DNA from: Myxococcales bacterium
Lineage (GTDB): Bacteria > Myxococcota_C > UBA6777
NCBI GenBank assembly: GCA_027005175.1
Contig: JALTMC010000017.1
Coordinates: forward strand, 1 to 8,546
Reading direction: 5' to 3'
DNA length: 8,546 nt
Shown here: piece after piece, positions 1 to 7,638 of the stretch
Position numbering within the stretch: position 1 is the first letter of the stretch
Layout: the number at the start of each line of letters is the position of its first letter
Translations under genes and position numbers: made by a program
Notes under the pieces: generated by a model
Told to the model about the DNA's origin: nothing
Seen by the model: the letters and a program-made list of their open reading frames with translations, nothing else
Databases searched by the model: none

Positions 1-1239
1 CAGTGCAAGTGTTGGAGATTGAGCGGTATCGACATGCCTTACAAAATAGGAGGAGTCCTATACCAACTTCCAGATGGACGTCTCCTCGGCTTCTCTTCTG
101 TGTTTGTCTTCAACAAAGCCTCCAACAATCTGGATCCAAAGCCAACGGGTGGCAACCCCACATCAGGAAGCATCTCTGCCGTTATTATCGACCTTAAAGC
201 CAAAAAAGTGACCCCGATCTACCGTGCAAAAGACAACGTGGCAGGTGCCCCTCCTCTTAAGAAGTCAGACACTCTCTCTTTGATGCAACGTGCGTTTGAG
301 CGCAGCCTGCAACTTCGAGACGGTCGGGTGCTTCGACTGGGTGGACATGTCATTTACCAAAAAGATCCACCCACCCGAAAATGCCAAACCAACATCTGTT
401 ACTACTGTGCAGGAAAAGATTGCATTCCATCGGATCCGAAAATCGCCTGTGAGGATGGTAAAGCCGATAAAGATTGCCCCTTTAAAAAAGGGACCAGCGC
501 ATTCACCGTACTCAACGACATCGAGATTTATACGCCTCCCGATGCAAAGAATCCAAAAGGCTCTGTCAAAGTGCTGAAGATGCCAACAGCGCGTAGCAGT
601 GTGGGTGCGATAGAAATGCCCGATGGAAAGGTCCTGATCGTAGGAGGTTGGGGACCCAAGGGAGAAGGAAAAAACCAAAACTACAACACCACATACATCC
701 TCGATCCAAACAAGGAGGGGAAAGAGGCCATCACAAATGGGCCGCGCACCCTCTTCTACCGCGAAGACCACGCGATGGCAGTCCTTAAGGACAAGCGCAT
801 CTTAGTGACAGGTGGAACCAACCTCAACGGCGTCACCATCAATACGTGTGAATATTACGATCCAGCCCAAGGGATCTTTGTTCATGCTCCGGCCATGACG
901 ATCACTCGGGAAGATCATGTGCCCATGCCTCTGGGACCGTGGCTCTTGTTTATTGGTGGAGAAAGCCAAGGGAAATCGGACCTAATCCGTAACTCTGTGG
1001 AGATCTTCACAGCCGATACAGGCCGCTATATCGGTCCACAATTTTTATTCTCGGCTGTTGGAACCAATGAGTCGAGAACTGGAGCAACAGACTTTGTAGC
1101 TGTTAGCTTGGACCCAAACACAGTGTTGATTGCTGGAGGACAGCAAGGTCTCCAAGATCGCGATGGTGAGTACATAAGCTCCGGTAGAGGCTCCACCCGA
1201 ACACTGATTTTTCACTACCGCCAGGACACGAAAAAATAA
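1..1239 (+). CDS. Kelch-repeat beta-propeller protein (5' partial)
   Basis: The frame is open from base 1 to a TAA at 1237-1239 (412 residues visible), so the real start probably lies outside the window. A TTG at 19 and an ATG at 34 are in frame, but neither has a convincing ribosome site and both fall in or just before a blade-like segment. Five Kelch-type Gly-Gly strands recur at residues 114-115, 215-216, 271-272, 319-320 and 379-380 of the visible part. They usually follow 'DG(R/K)VL' or a variant, and an earlier degenerate one (LPDGRLLGFSS) lies near residue 25. Kelch repeats form beta-propellers that bind partners, and no enzyme active site is recognisable. Between the first two clear repeats is an insertion with six cysteines in 32 residues (C128, C133, C136, C141, C150, C159), which suggests disulfides and an exported protein; the signal peptide would be upstream of the window. 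Only 3 bases separate it from the ATPase gene, so the two are probably one operon. The partner and function are unknown. Confidence 0.85.
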   Translation, partial: QCKCWRLSGIDMPYKIGGVLYQLPDGRLLGFSSVFVFNKASNNLDPKPTGGNPTSGSISAVIIDLKAKKVTPIYRAKDNVAGAPPLKKSDTLSLMQRAFERSLQLRDGRVLRLGGHVIYQKDPPTRKCQTNICYYCAGKDCIPSDPKIACEDGKADKDCPFKKGTSAFTVLNDIEIYTPPDAKNPKGSVKVLKMPTARSSVGAIEMPDGKVLIVGGWGPKGEGKNQNYNTTYILDPNKEGKEAITNGPRTLFYREDHAMAVLKDKRILVTGGTNLNGVTINTCEYYDPAQGIFVHAPAMTITREDHVPMPLGPWLLFIGGESQGKSDLIRNSVEIFTADTGRYIGPQFLFSAVGTNESRTGATDFVAVSLDPNTVLIAGGQQGLQDRDGEYISSGRGSTRTLIFHYRQDTKK

Positions 1240-1242
1240 CAT

Positions 1243-3696
1243 ATGACCCATCAAGGATTAACACGGGCTGAAGTCGCTCAGCGTGTGGCAAAAGGACAAA
1301 CCAATCGTGTGCCCCATGCCACAACACGTACCTATCGCGGGATTGTATTCTCGAACCTGTTCAATGTATTTAATATCGCTGTCTTTTCAACAGCCGCGAT
1401 CTTATACTCACTGTATCTCTACTTCAACGACATCCGGACCTTTTACGATAGTATAGCGATCAGTTCGGTTGCTCTTACCAATACAGTCATCAGCATCTTT
1501 CAAGAGATACGAGCCAAAAGAGCGCTCGATCAAATTGTGGCCATGTCTCGCTCAACAGCAACTGTCATTCGTGAGGGAGAAACCAAAGAGATCCCAACAG
1601 ACGACATCGTTCAAGACGACTTAATCCAGTTGCGACGTGGTGACCAGATCCCCGTGGATGGGTCGATCTTGACATCCCATTATTGTGAAGTGGACGAATC
1701 CCTTCTCACAGGAGAATCGGAATATATCTTTAAGGAAGAAGGAGCCCACGTTCGCTCCGGCAGCTTTTGTGTTGCGGGTCATGGTGTGATGGTCGCTGAA
1801 AAAGTAGGAACACAGAGCTATATCCATCAACTCACTCACCAAGCTCAATCGTACAAACGTTTTGCTTCTCCACTTCAACACAAGATCGATCGCATCGTAC
1901 AGGTTCTGCTGGGCATCGCAGCCCTGATGGCACTGCTCGTTGTCGGGCAATCGGTTGTGGGACATACTCTCAAACATATCCCTTCCAATATTGTCGAGAC
2001 CACACGCGCTGTCGCGTCCATTGTGACCTCGATGATACCAGTAGGTCTCATCTTACTTTCCACTGTTGCCTTTGCCTTGGGTGTATTTCGCATCTCTCAA
2101 CGTGGTGCTCTGATTCAAAAGCTCAACGCAGTCGAATCCTTTGCCAATGTCAGCACCATCTGCATGGACAAGACGGGAACATTAACGCTCAACAAGCTTC
2201 AGTTTTCACACCTCACCCCTCTTGGTGACAACGACACGGATGAGGTGAAGATCAGAGAAATTTTGGCAGCCTTTGCACATCATTCTTCCGAGAAGAATGC
2301 AACCATCGTCTCGCTTGCTGAGGCTTTGCCCTCGCCTTCGGGAGTCAAGGTCCTCGATGAGGTGCCATTTAACTCCAAAGACAAATACAGCGCTCTATCG
2401 TTTCAATGCAAAGAGACGAAACATCGCATCATCTTAGGTGCCTTTGACAACCTCCGTTCTGCCTTCTCAACAGAACAAGCAAAGTATGCGGAGAAAAAGC
2501 TGCGAGACCAACGGGGCTATCGCAACCTGGTTCTGGCGAAGTTGCCAGAAGACATTGAGATCGAAAGCCTCGCAAAAGCGATGCAAGACAACACATCACT
2601 CAAGCCACTCTCTCTGATCTCCTTGGCTGATGAGATCCGCCCCACAATAGAAGATGTGCTCCGCCAGTTTCATGAACGAGACATCGTATTAAAGATCATC
2701 TCGGGAGATGCAGCAGAAACAGTGCAGGCGGTTGCTCGTTCAGCAGGCTGGAAAGAAGACACAAGCAAGGTTATCACAGGCAAAGAACTCGACCAGATGA
2801 CCCCCGAAGAAGTAGCTCATGCAGTGATGCAATACTCTCTGTTTGCACGTGTCTCCCCCAATCATAAAAAAACCTTGATTCGCTCCTTACAAGAACAAGG
2901 AAAGTACGTTGCAATGGTGGGAGACGGTGTCAATGATGTGCTCGCTCTCAAACAAGCGGAACTTGGTGTAGCGATGGGCTCCGGCAATCGAATGTCGCGC
3001 GACGTCTCAGATATCGTCTTGCTCGACGATGACTTCACCATCATGCCTCAAGTCTTCGAAGAGGGTGAAACCATCATCAGCAATATTCAAGCCTCTGCCA
3101 AGCTATTCTTAACAAAGAATGCCAACGCAGTGATCGCCATTCTCATCGCAGGCTTCTTGGGTATTGCATTCCCATTTGTTCCCCGCCATGTCACAATCAT
3201 CGGCTTCTTCTCCATCAGCGTACCTGCACTGCTGCTGACATTCAGTCGTCGTATCCACTATGTGGCACCACGATTTCTACGTGATGTACTGGGCTTTGCC
3301 TCCATCTCAGGAGCCTTTATCGCCATATCCGGTCTGCTTAGTTTTCTGGCATCCAGACTCTTGTTTCATCAAACCGTGGAGGTCGCCCGAACAGCCCTAC
3401 TCACACAACTGGTATTGCTGAGCATCACCAACTTCTTAATCATTGTTGGGCAAGATCGATTTCGTCACTACTGGAGACAAAACAAAAGCCTTGTGGGCTT
3501 TGCTGCAGGCTTTGTCTTGCTCTACTTTCTTCTCTTATGGACCACGACTCAGATCCCGATTTTCGCTCCACTGGCACGCTTTCTGGAGATCCACTCCTTA
3601 TCTCATGGAGATCTGGTAACGGTCGCGATTCTAACCCCTATCATGGGCACAGCCATGCTCTTAACACACGCCTATATGCTACGCCTGGATCGCTGA
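1243..3696 (+). CDS. P-type cation-transporting ATPase, CtpE-like (putative Ca2+ or divalent cation pump)
   Basis: A complete 817-residue P-type ATPase that uses ATP to move a cation across the inner membrane. Visible motifs in order are: the actuator TGES at 156-159; the phosphorylation site DKTGTLT with D309; an N-domain 'FNSKDKYSA' at 376-384 and 'LGA' at 398-400; 'SGD' at 487-489 (the TGD position); and the hinge GDGVND at 560-565. Hydrophobic stretches suggest ten membrane helices, at about 34-60, 68-88, 217-238, 258-281, 626-644, 650-667, 682-709, 717-736, 749-774 and 791-812. The N-terminal 'GLT-AEVAQRV..G..N.VP' and the 'FPFVPRH.T' before helix 6 resemble the mycobacterial CtpE type, reported as a calcium uptake pump. 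This assignment is from memory of the family. Helix 4 reads I-P-V-G-L (265-269), where related pumps have P-E-G-L, so the ion site may differ. There are no N-terminal heavy-metal CxxC domains and no CPC motif, which argues against a copper or zinc pump. The ATG at 1243 lies 3 bases after the Kelch stop without a strong ribosome site, suggesting coupled translation. Confidence 0.93.
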   Translation: MTHQGLTRAEVAQRVAKGQTNRVPHATTRTYRGIVFSNLFNVFNIAVFSTAAILYSLYLYFNDIRTFYDSIAISSVALTNTVISIFQEIRAKRALDQIVAMSRSTATVIREGETKEIPTDDIVQDDLIQLRRGDQIPVDGSILTSHYCEVDESLLTGESEYIFKEEGAHVRSGSFCVAGHGVMVAEKVGTQSYIHQLTHQAQSYKRFASPLQHKIDRIVQVLLGIAALMALLVVGQSVVGHTLKHIPSNIVETTRAVASIVTSMIPVGLILLSTVAFALGVFRISQRGALIQKLNAVESFANVSTICMDKTGTLTLNKLQFSHLTPLGDNDTDEVKIREILAAFAHHSSEKNATIVSLAEALPSPSGVKVLDEVPFNSKDKYSALSFQCKETKHRIILGAFDNLRSAFSTEQAKYAEKKLRDQRGYRNLVLAKLPEDIEIESLAKAMQDNTSLKPLSLISLADEIRPTIEDVLRQFHERDIVLKIISGDAAETVQAVARSAGWKEDTSKVITGKELDQMTPEEVAHAVMQYSLFARVSPNHKKTLIRSLQEQGKYVAMVGDGVNDVLALKQAELGVAMGSGNRMSRDVSDIVLLDDDFTIMPQVFEEGETIISNIQASAKLFLTKNANAVIAILIAGFLGIAFPFVPRHVTIIGFFSISVPALLLTFSRRIHYVAPRFLRDVLGFASISGAFIAISGLLSFLASRLLFHQTVEVARTALLTQLVLLSITNFLIIVGQDRFRHYWRQNKSLVGFAAGFVLLYFLLLWTTTQIPIFAPLARFLEIHSLSHGDLVTVAILTPIMGTAMLLTHAYMLRLDR

Positions 3697-3794
3697 CAAA
3701 CAAAGCAAGGCGCGAAAGAAAGTAGGCCACTTCCTTCTAATGTTCCGGTTCGCTCCATGGATCGCTGACAAACAGAGCAAGGCGCAAAAGAAAG
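3686..3794 (+). repeat. Pair of 37-base direct repeats, 72 bases apart
   Basis: Copies lie at 3686-3722 and 3758-3794. Both begin TGGATCGCTGACAAAC and match at 35 of 37 positions (differences within CAAAG/CAGAG and CGCG/CGCA). The first copy overlaps the last codons and TGA stop of the ATPase gene. The 35 bases after each copy are not obviously similar, so only the core is repeated. Function is unknown; a genome-wide dispersed 3'-end repeat is one possibility. Confidence 0.85.
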
Positions 3795-3833
3795 AGGACA
3801 CGGCTCCGTCGGCACGCCGATAAACCTCAGCCT

Positions 3834-3943
3834 ATCTTGCTCCACTCTCACCCGACAAGCCATCGTTCCATTGAGAAGAAACAGCCAAGAGTGCTCCGCG
3901 CATCAATCTTGCTCCACTCTCACCCGACAAGTCATCGCTCCAT
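3834..3943 (-). repeat. Second pair of 38-base direct repeats, also 72 bases apart, facing the first pair
   Basis: Copies lie at 3834-3871 and 3906-3943 and match at 36 of 38 positions. Read on the - strand the copy at 3943 begins ATGGAGCGATGACTTGTCGG, just 3 bases after the TAG stop of the Ser/Pro-rich gene. Its first bases, CATGGAGCGATGAC when one upstream base is included, match CATGGATCGCTGAC of the + strand pair at 12 of 14 positions, and AGCAAG recurs further in. The two pairs may therefore be diverged inverted copies of one element. No ORF or RNA gene is recognised here. Confidence 0.82.
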
Positions 3944-3946
3944 GCT

Positions 3947-5818
3947 CTACGTTTCGAATTCAGAGCTGGACATGCTTTGATATCTTCCCGAAGGGGAGGA
4001 CTTTCGTATGATAGGTTGCTTGTTGTTATGGGGAGAGAGCGCGGTGAGAAAGTCAGACGAGCTTGTACCTTCCCCAATGAGAGTATCTAGTTCATCGGAC
4101 GATAACGATGAAGGTGCCTGAGCAACCTCCATGGTCAAGCGGGCTTTCTTATTTTTAAGATCTTGATTGGGACCCAAAGAAAGCAAAAACGCAACTTTCT
4201 GAACAGCTTCTCCTAAAGATGGAGTCGCTCGCACAGAAGGAGGCTGAGGCATCAAGTCTGATTCCGAGAGAGGCTTTGGCGGGGTCATCGGTGCTTCATC
4301 CACCGGAGGAGGGGACATGGAGATATCGATCTCAATGTCAACCGGACTGGATGTCACTTTCGACTCTGTCTCTTTCAACGAAGACACAGAAGGAACCGAC
4401 ATTCTCGTCGCAAGGGGATTCGGCTCTCTTGAATCCACTCGTCCGAGCAAAGACACGGAAGGAGCCGACAGTTGTGTCACAAGGGGATTGGGAGCACTTG
4501 AATCAACCTGCCCAAGTGAAGAGACCGAAGGGACCGACATTCTCGTCGCGAGAGGATTGGGCTCGCTTGAATCAGCCTGCCCGAACGAAGACACCGAAGG
4601 GACTGAGGCTCGTGTCACAAGGGGATTACCGGAAGATCGAGGATATTGTAAGGAGTTCGAAGACATGGAAGGCATGGACAACTGACTTCCACTGTGGCTT
4701 GCCACCAACATCTCCAGTGAAGAGATGGAAGGTACAGACAATTGGGTTGTGCTATGGCTCATGGAATCCAAAGCTTCCAGAGAGGAGACGGTGGGCACAG
4801 TTGACTGTGTCGTATCATCAACAAAAGGCAAGTCATCTTCACTGCGATATGCGACACTGAGAGTTGGACTAGAAACTACCGCATGTGAAAGACATGGATG
4901 TTTTTTTCTTGAAGAAGTGCTGGAGAAGGGTAGATCCTCATCTTCCGTAGCACTCATCTCCCCTTGCATCTTCTCAAGAGATGGAATTTCGTCCAAAGTC
5001 CTGGCAACATCATGCAACGAGCCTGATGCTCCAAACGAAGCCGCGCTGGCAGAGGAGAGCTTTGACTCAAGAGAAAAATCGGTAGAATTCTTGTCTGTAT
5101 CTAGCGGTATGGGGTCAAATCGTGATGAAGCTTCCACCTTCCCTTGAAAAATAGGGACGTGGTCCACCTCAACAGAAAGCGGCTCAGGTTCGGGAACAAA
5201 GTCCATGGAAGCGATAGAATACGTGGAATAGGTGACAACTTCAGGCCCACAAGACACCTCTTGGGACTCAAGAACCTCGTAAGTAGCAGTCGGTGTAAGG
5301 ATAGATCCATCATTTTCTAGCCCAGGTGAAGCAAACGTGATTCCATCCATCGACACTGCTGTAGAGTCACTTCCACCAAAGTCGTCTGATGAGACCCCCT
5401 CACCAATCCATTCAACACTCGAATAAGAACCAACCTCTTGCTCCAGCTCATCCGAGAAAGCACTCGGAGGAACCCGCTCACTTGAGAAGCCCACCGACCC
5501 TGTCACAACGGAAGGAAGAGATTCCGAAGTCTGAGGGACACTCTCCTCATCCACAGAGGGGAGCTGATGAGCAAAGGTGGTTTTGGATGGCTTGCGCTCA
5601 TGAATCTCCAGAACATCGAGTTCCACAAGTGATTGAATCGCAACAATCAGATCGTCCAAGGGCAGATTCAGCAACATGGCCAAAGAGCGAATGGATGTAG
5701 AGCCATCAACACGGGTGATGATCTGTACCTGCTCTGGTGATAGAGAGCCCTCCAGTTGTTGTGGTGTAACTCTCAGATTAAGGACAGGAAATATATTTTT
5801 TGGTTTCGAAAAAGGCAT
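3947..5818 (-). CDS. Ser/Pro-rich protein with N-terminal winged-helix-like domain and 23-residue repeats
   Basis: A 623-residue protein whose function I do not recognise. Residues about 10-75 form a compact predicted fold: 'LEGSLSPEQVQIITRVDGSTSIRSL' (22-46) followed by two helices ending 'LVELDVLEIHE'. This pattern (LS.EE..ll.riDG..s...La...glp...v...l..L..l.vl) is typical of small winged-helix-like modules in deltaproteobacterial regulatory or scaffold proteins. Residues about 80-530 are low-complexity, acidic and rich in Ser, Pro, Glu and Asp, with a repeat block at 337-488. A short helical segment (about 533-585) closes the protein. There is no signal peptide or membrane segment in this version, so it is probably cytoplasmic. 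I chose ATG 5818 because the winged-helix domain starts soon after it and a weak GAG-type ribosome site precedes it. An in-frame ATG at 5962 would add 48 residues that look atypical and lacks a ribosome site. A scaffold or signalling role is inference only. Confidence 0.8.
   Translation of the reverse strand: MPFSKPKNIFPVLNLRVTPQQLEGSLSPEQVQIITRVDGSTSIRSLAMLLNLPLDDLIVAIQSLVELDVLEIHERKPSKTTFAHQLPSVDEESVPQTSESLPSVVTGSVGFSSERVPPSAFSDELEQEVGSYSSVEWIGEGVSSDDFGGSDSTAVSMDGITFASPGLENDGSILTPTATYEVLESQEVSCGPEVVTYSTYSIASMDFVPEPEPLSVEVDHVPIFQGKVEASSRFDPIPLDTDKNSTDFSLESKLSSASAASFGASGSLHDVARTLDEIPSLEKMQGEMSATEDEDLPFSSTSSRKKHPCLSHAVVSSPTLSVAYRSEDDLPFVDDTTQSTVPTVSSLEALDSMSHSTTQLSVPSISSLEMLVASHSGSQLSMPSMSSNSLQYPRSSGNPLVTRASVPSVSSFGQADSSEPNPLATRMSVPSVSSLGQVDSSAPNPLVTQLSAPSVSLLGRVDSREPNPLATRMSVPSVSSLKETESKVTSSPVDIEIDISMSPPPVDEAPMTPPKPLSESDLMPQPPSVRATPSLGEAVQKVAFLLSLGPNQDLKNKKARLTMEVAQAPSSLSSDELDTLIGEGTSSSDFLTALSPHNNKQPIIRKSSPSGRYQSMSSSEFET
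4355..4810 (-). repeat. In-gene tandem repeat encoding S-x-P-S-x-S-S-L units (69-base period in core)
   Basis: Within the Ser/Pro-rich gene, seven successive units start near residues 337, 358, 378, 402, 425, 448 and 471, each with a core like T-Q/R-x-S-V-P-S-V-S-S-L. The three units at 402-470 (bases 4409-4615) are exactly 23 residues each and nearly identical, for example 'TRMSVPSVSSLGQVDSS', linked by 'x-P-N-P-L-A/V'. The earlier units are 20 to 24 residues and more diverged. The core period of 69 bases is a multiple of three, so unit gain or loss would keep the frame. The gradient from diverged to near-identical units suggests recent expansion of the core block. Confidence 0.88.
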
Positions 5819-6200
5819 AGATCCACTCGTTGTTGACTGGTATGAATCAATCAGTTCTACAAACCTAAACGGTGCTTTGATTGGAACTCTGGAGTCGATT
5901 TCAAAGAAAAACGGAGAACCTCTCTCCCCTCTCTCAAAGGCAAGACAACCAAGCACATACAAAGCAAGGAGTTAGTCGAAAGAGGAAAGCCGGAAACAAA
6001 AGAAGGCAACACAAAACAAGCCAGCATCGATAGAATCCCCTATACCTGTGAGATACAGGGAGATTCACATTTTTCGCAAGAACGACAAGGATGGGGAAAA
6101 CATCGTTCGTCCTTTGTCTTGCGTTCAAAAGATCAGCTCCTGAATACTTTGCAATCATTCCGACCACCACATACAAGGAAGGAGAGTAGTAACATACATC
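5819..6200. other. 382-base intergenic region
   Basis: No gene is supported here. It separates the lipoprotein gene's TAG (6201-6203) from the chosen start of the Ser/Pro-rich gene, and should hold the latter's promoter on the - strand. I found no -35/-10 pair good enough to call. If the Ser/Pro-rich gene instead starts at 5962, the gap shrinks to 238 bases. An 80-codon - strand frame at 5934-6176 has no ribosome site or recognisable domain. The one clear structure is the hairpin at 6034-6065. Confidence 0.6.
6034..6065. other. 32-base imperfect inverted repeat (hairpin)
   Basis: On the - strand the arms begin AATCTCCCTGTAT and end GGTATAGGGGATT, pairing over about 12 base pairs with one bulged base and a short loop. 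On the + strand the sequence downstream is CACATTTTTCGC. On the - strand, the direction of both flanking genes, no uninterrupted T-run follows directly. It could be a weak terminator of the lipoprotein transcript, an operator, or a structured leader of the next gene. Confidence 0.45.
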
Positions 6201-7448
6201 CTACTCACCATAGGCTATGAGTACAGCAGAAACCCTCCAACTTCCCCCCTTCGCAACTTTATCGATCTGGTAGCCAAAGGTGTGTTTTCCGGGTGATTGA
6301 AAAGCTGGAAGACTACGTTTGATCGGCCATGTGATACTTCCGGGGCACCAGTTGGCGCGAGGAGCCCGAACACTCCGCAGTGCTCCATTGGGATTTTCTT
6401 TGCAACGCTGACCAAACTGAGTCTGAATCAATGTACAAAAGTTCGCACAATCGCTGCGCCAGGGTGTAAACTTCTGAGCCTCTTTTCCGTCGGCAAAGAG
6501 ATGATGCACACGTTTGCAAAACTCGTCAGCTCCACCAATACAAGCAGGACGATCCAGTGCAGCCCCCCCATGACCTGTCACACGATACTCCAGCACAGTT
6601 CGCTTTGTTCCTTCAGGAAGAGTAAATTTGGCCTCTAGCCTCTTGTTGTCGTTGTGTCGATAGATATGATTAAACAGTGGGATCACGGCCAAGACCTTGC
6701 GGATAGGCTGCCCAGGGGTGACTTGCAAATAGGCTGTGACAAACCAGCCCCCGTTGGCTCCAGAGACCCTCCCTTTACCATCTGCAAAGGTACTAATATT
6801 CACTCGAATAGCGTGTTTTCCCCGTCGAACATTTGCCACATCAGTCACATCGACTTTGAAGTCCATCGGACCTCCAAAGGGAGTAATCGCGCGAACAAGT
6901 TCGATCGCAGGAGGACCACCTGTTTTGCCTGGTGGGTCCATGATAAACTCAAAGTTGCGGTCAAAGGCATCACAGTTGGGAGGCCAATTATGACCGGGAG
7001 GTCTAGGATCACTGGCCCATTGCGAAAAAGGGTAACATGTAGAGCGAAGCTCCACCACCAGTTCGACCTTTGCAAACGACTCATCTTTTAATTCAATATC
7101 AACAAGAGCGTTTCGAACATGCTCATACTTTTTTCCATTGTATTCAGCCCGACTATTGAGTCGGATATTCTCAAAGAGCTTAATTCGATAAGGGGCTGCC
7201 GGTGGTTTTTTCTCCACCACAGGCTCAGGTGTGACTTCCTTCCCTGCCTCGGTCGCATCTGTTGTGCCAGACTCCCTTTGTGACTCTTTCCCTTGAACCT
7301 CGGAAGCCAACTCTGTACGATCCCCCTCCCCAGAGGAGAGGTTTTCATTCTTCTTTTCTGGAGCCTGAGCGCAGCCTCCCCACACTCCCGACACCAGCCA
7401 GCAACCAAGAACAAGAACAAACCCTAGACATACTCGACGTATCCACAT
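6201..7448 (-). CDS. Putative lipoprotein with PNGase F-like peptide:N-glycosidase domain
   Basis: A 415-residue protein. PNGase F removes N-linked glycans by hydrolysing the bond between N-acetylglucosamine and the asparagine side chain. The N-terminus has basic residues, a hydrophobic stretch and 'GVWGGC' with C26 as a likely but imperfect lipobox cysteine. An acidic and Pro-rich linker (27-86) follows, typical of surface-anchored lipoproteins. From about residue 87 to the end (about 329 residues, close to the 314 of mature PNGase F) I align by eye the two jelly-roll domains: 'CDAFDR' (159-164) with CDEWDR, which holds catalytic D60; 'TPFGG..DFKVDVTD' (189-203) with TPY...EIDVTD; 'GGADEFC' (305-311) with the GCAEWC region holding E206; and 'RANWCPG' (364-370) with RAGWCPG. 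The PNGase F residue E118 appears as S219, so activity is uncertain. Several cysteines could form disulfides. AGAGAGG sits 7 bases before the ATG. The sequence comparison is from memory and no search was run. Confidence 0.82.
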   Translation of the reverse strand: MWIRRVCLGFVLVLGCWLVSGVWGGCAQAPEKKNENLSSGEGDRTELASEVQGKESQRESGTTDATEAGKEVTPEPVVEKKPPAAPYRIKLFENIRLNSRAEYNGKKYEHVRNALVDIELKDESFAKVELVVELRSTCYPFSQWASDPRPPGHNWPPNCDAFDRNFEFIMDPPGKTGGPPAIELVRAITPFGGPMDFKVDVTDVANVRRGKHAIRVNISTFADGKGRVSGANGGWFVTAYLQVTPGQPIRKVLAVIPLFNHIYRHNDNKRLEAKFTLPEGTKRTVLEYRVTGHGGAALDRPACIGGADEFCKRVHHLFADGKEAQKFTPWRSDCANFCTLIQTQFGQRCKENPNGALRSVRAPRANWCPGSITWPIKRSLPAFQSPGKHTFGYQIDKVAKGGSWRVSAVLIAYGE

Positions 7449-7455
7449 AGGAAGA

Positions 7456-7462
7456 CCTCTCT
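7456..7462 (-). promoter_or_regulatory. Ribosome binding site of the PNGase F-like lipoprotein gene
   Basis: On the - strand AGAGAGG lies 7 bases upstream of the ATG at 7448, at a normal spacing. It supports that start, which also gives a sensible signal peptide. The rest of the 190-base gap up to 7638 contains two CCAATC direct repeats (+ strand, near 7506 and 7529) but no promoter I can call. Confidence 0.65.
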
Positions 7463-7638
7463 CATGAACGGTACACCACCGCTATCTCCAATAGAACCTT
7501 TGTTTCCAATCGAATCGACCACTCCGATCCAATCAGATTCTCCCATGAAAAGCAATGCTCTATTCTTCGAGAGCCCCAGCTTATGAACATCAGCCGAATC
7601 AACATGAGGTGGCCATCACAAGTCGTGGCTCTCTGATG

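Noticed and set aside
265-771. 168-codon - strand frame opposite the Kelch gene
   Set aside because: The opposite strand encodes a clear Kelch protein, and this product has no recognisable motif.
3800-3833. Short palindrome TCGGCACGCCGA as a terminator between the convergent genes
   Set aside because: The stem is only five base pairs with a two-base loop and no T-run, too weak to call.
4219-4860. Long + strand open frames (213, 122 and 140 codons) opposite the Ser/Pro-rich gene
   Set aside because: They are antisense shadows. The 69-base repeat is a multiple of three, so it keeps several frames open on both strands, and none of the products has a recognisable domain.
5819-5962. 48-residue N-terminal extension of the Ser/Pro-rich protein from ATG 5962
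   Set aside because: No ribosome site precedes it, and the residues do not resemble a domain or signal peptide. The internal ATG at 5818 directly precedes the folded head. It remains possible.
5934-6176. 80-codon - strand frame rich in Cys and Leu
   Set aside because: No ribosome site, no family resemblance, and it runs through the intergenic hairpin, so chance is more likely.
5954-6190. Two similar stretches starting CACATACAA (5954 and 6168)
   Set aside because: After the first nine bases they differ at several positions without gaps, so the similarity is too weak to call a repeat.
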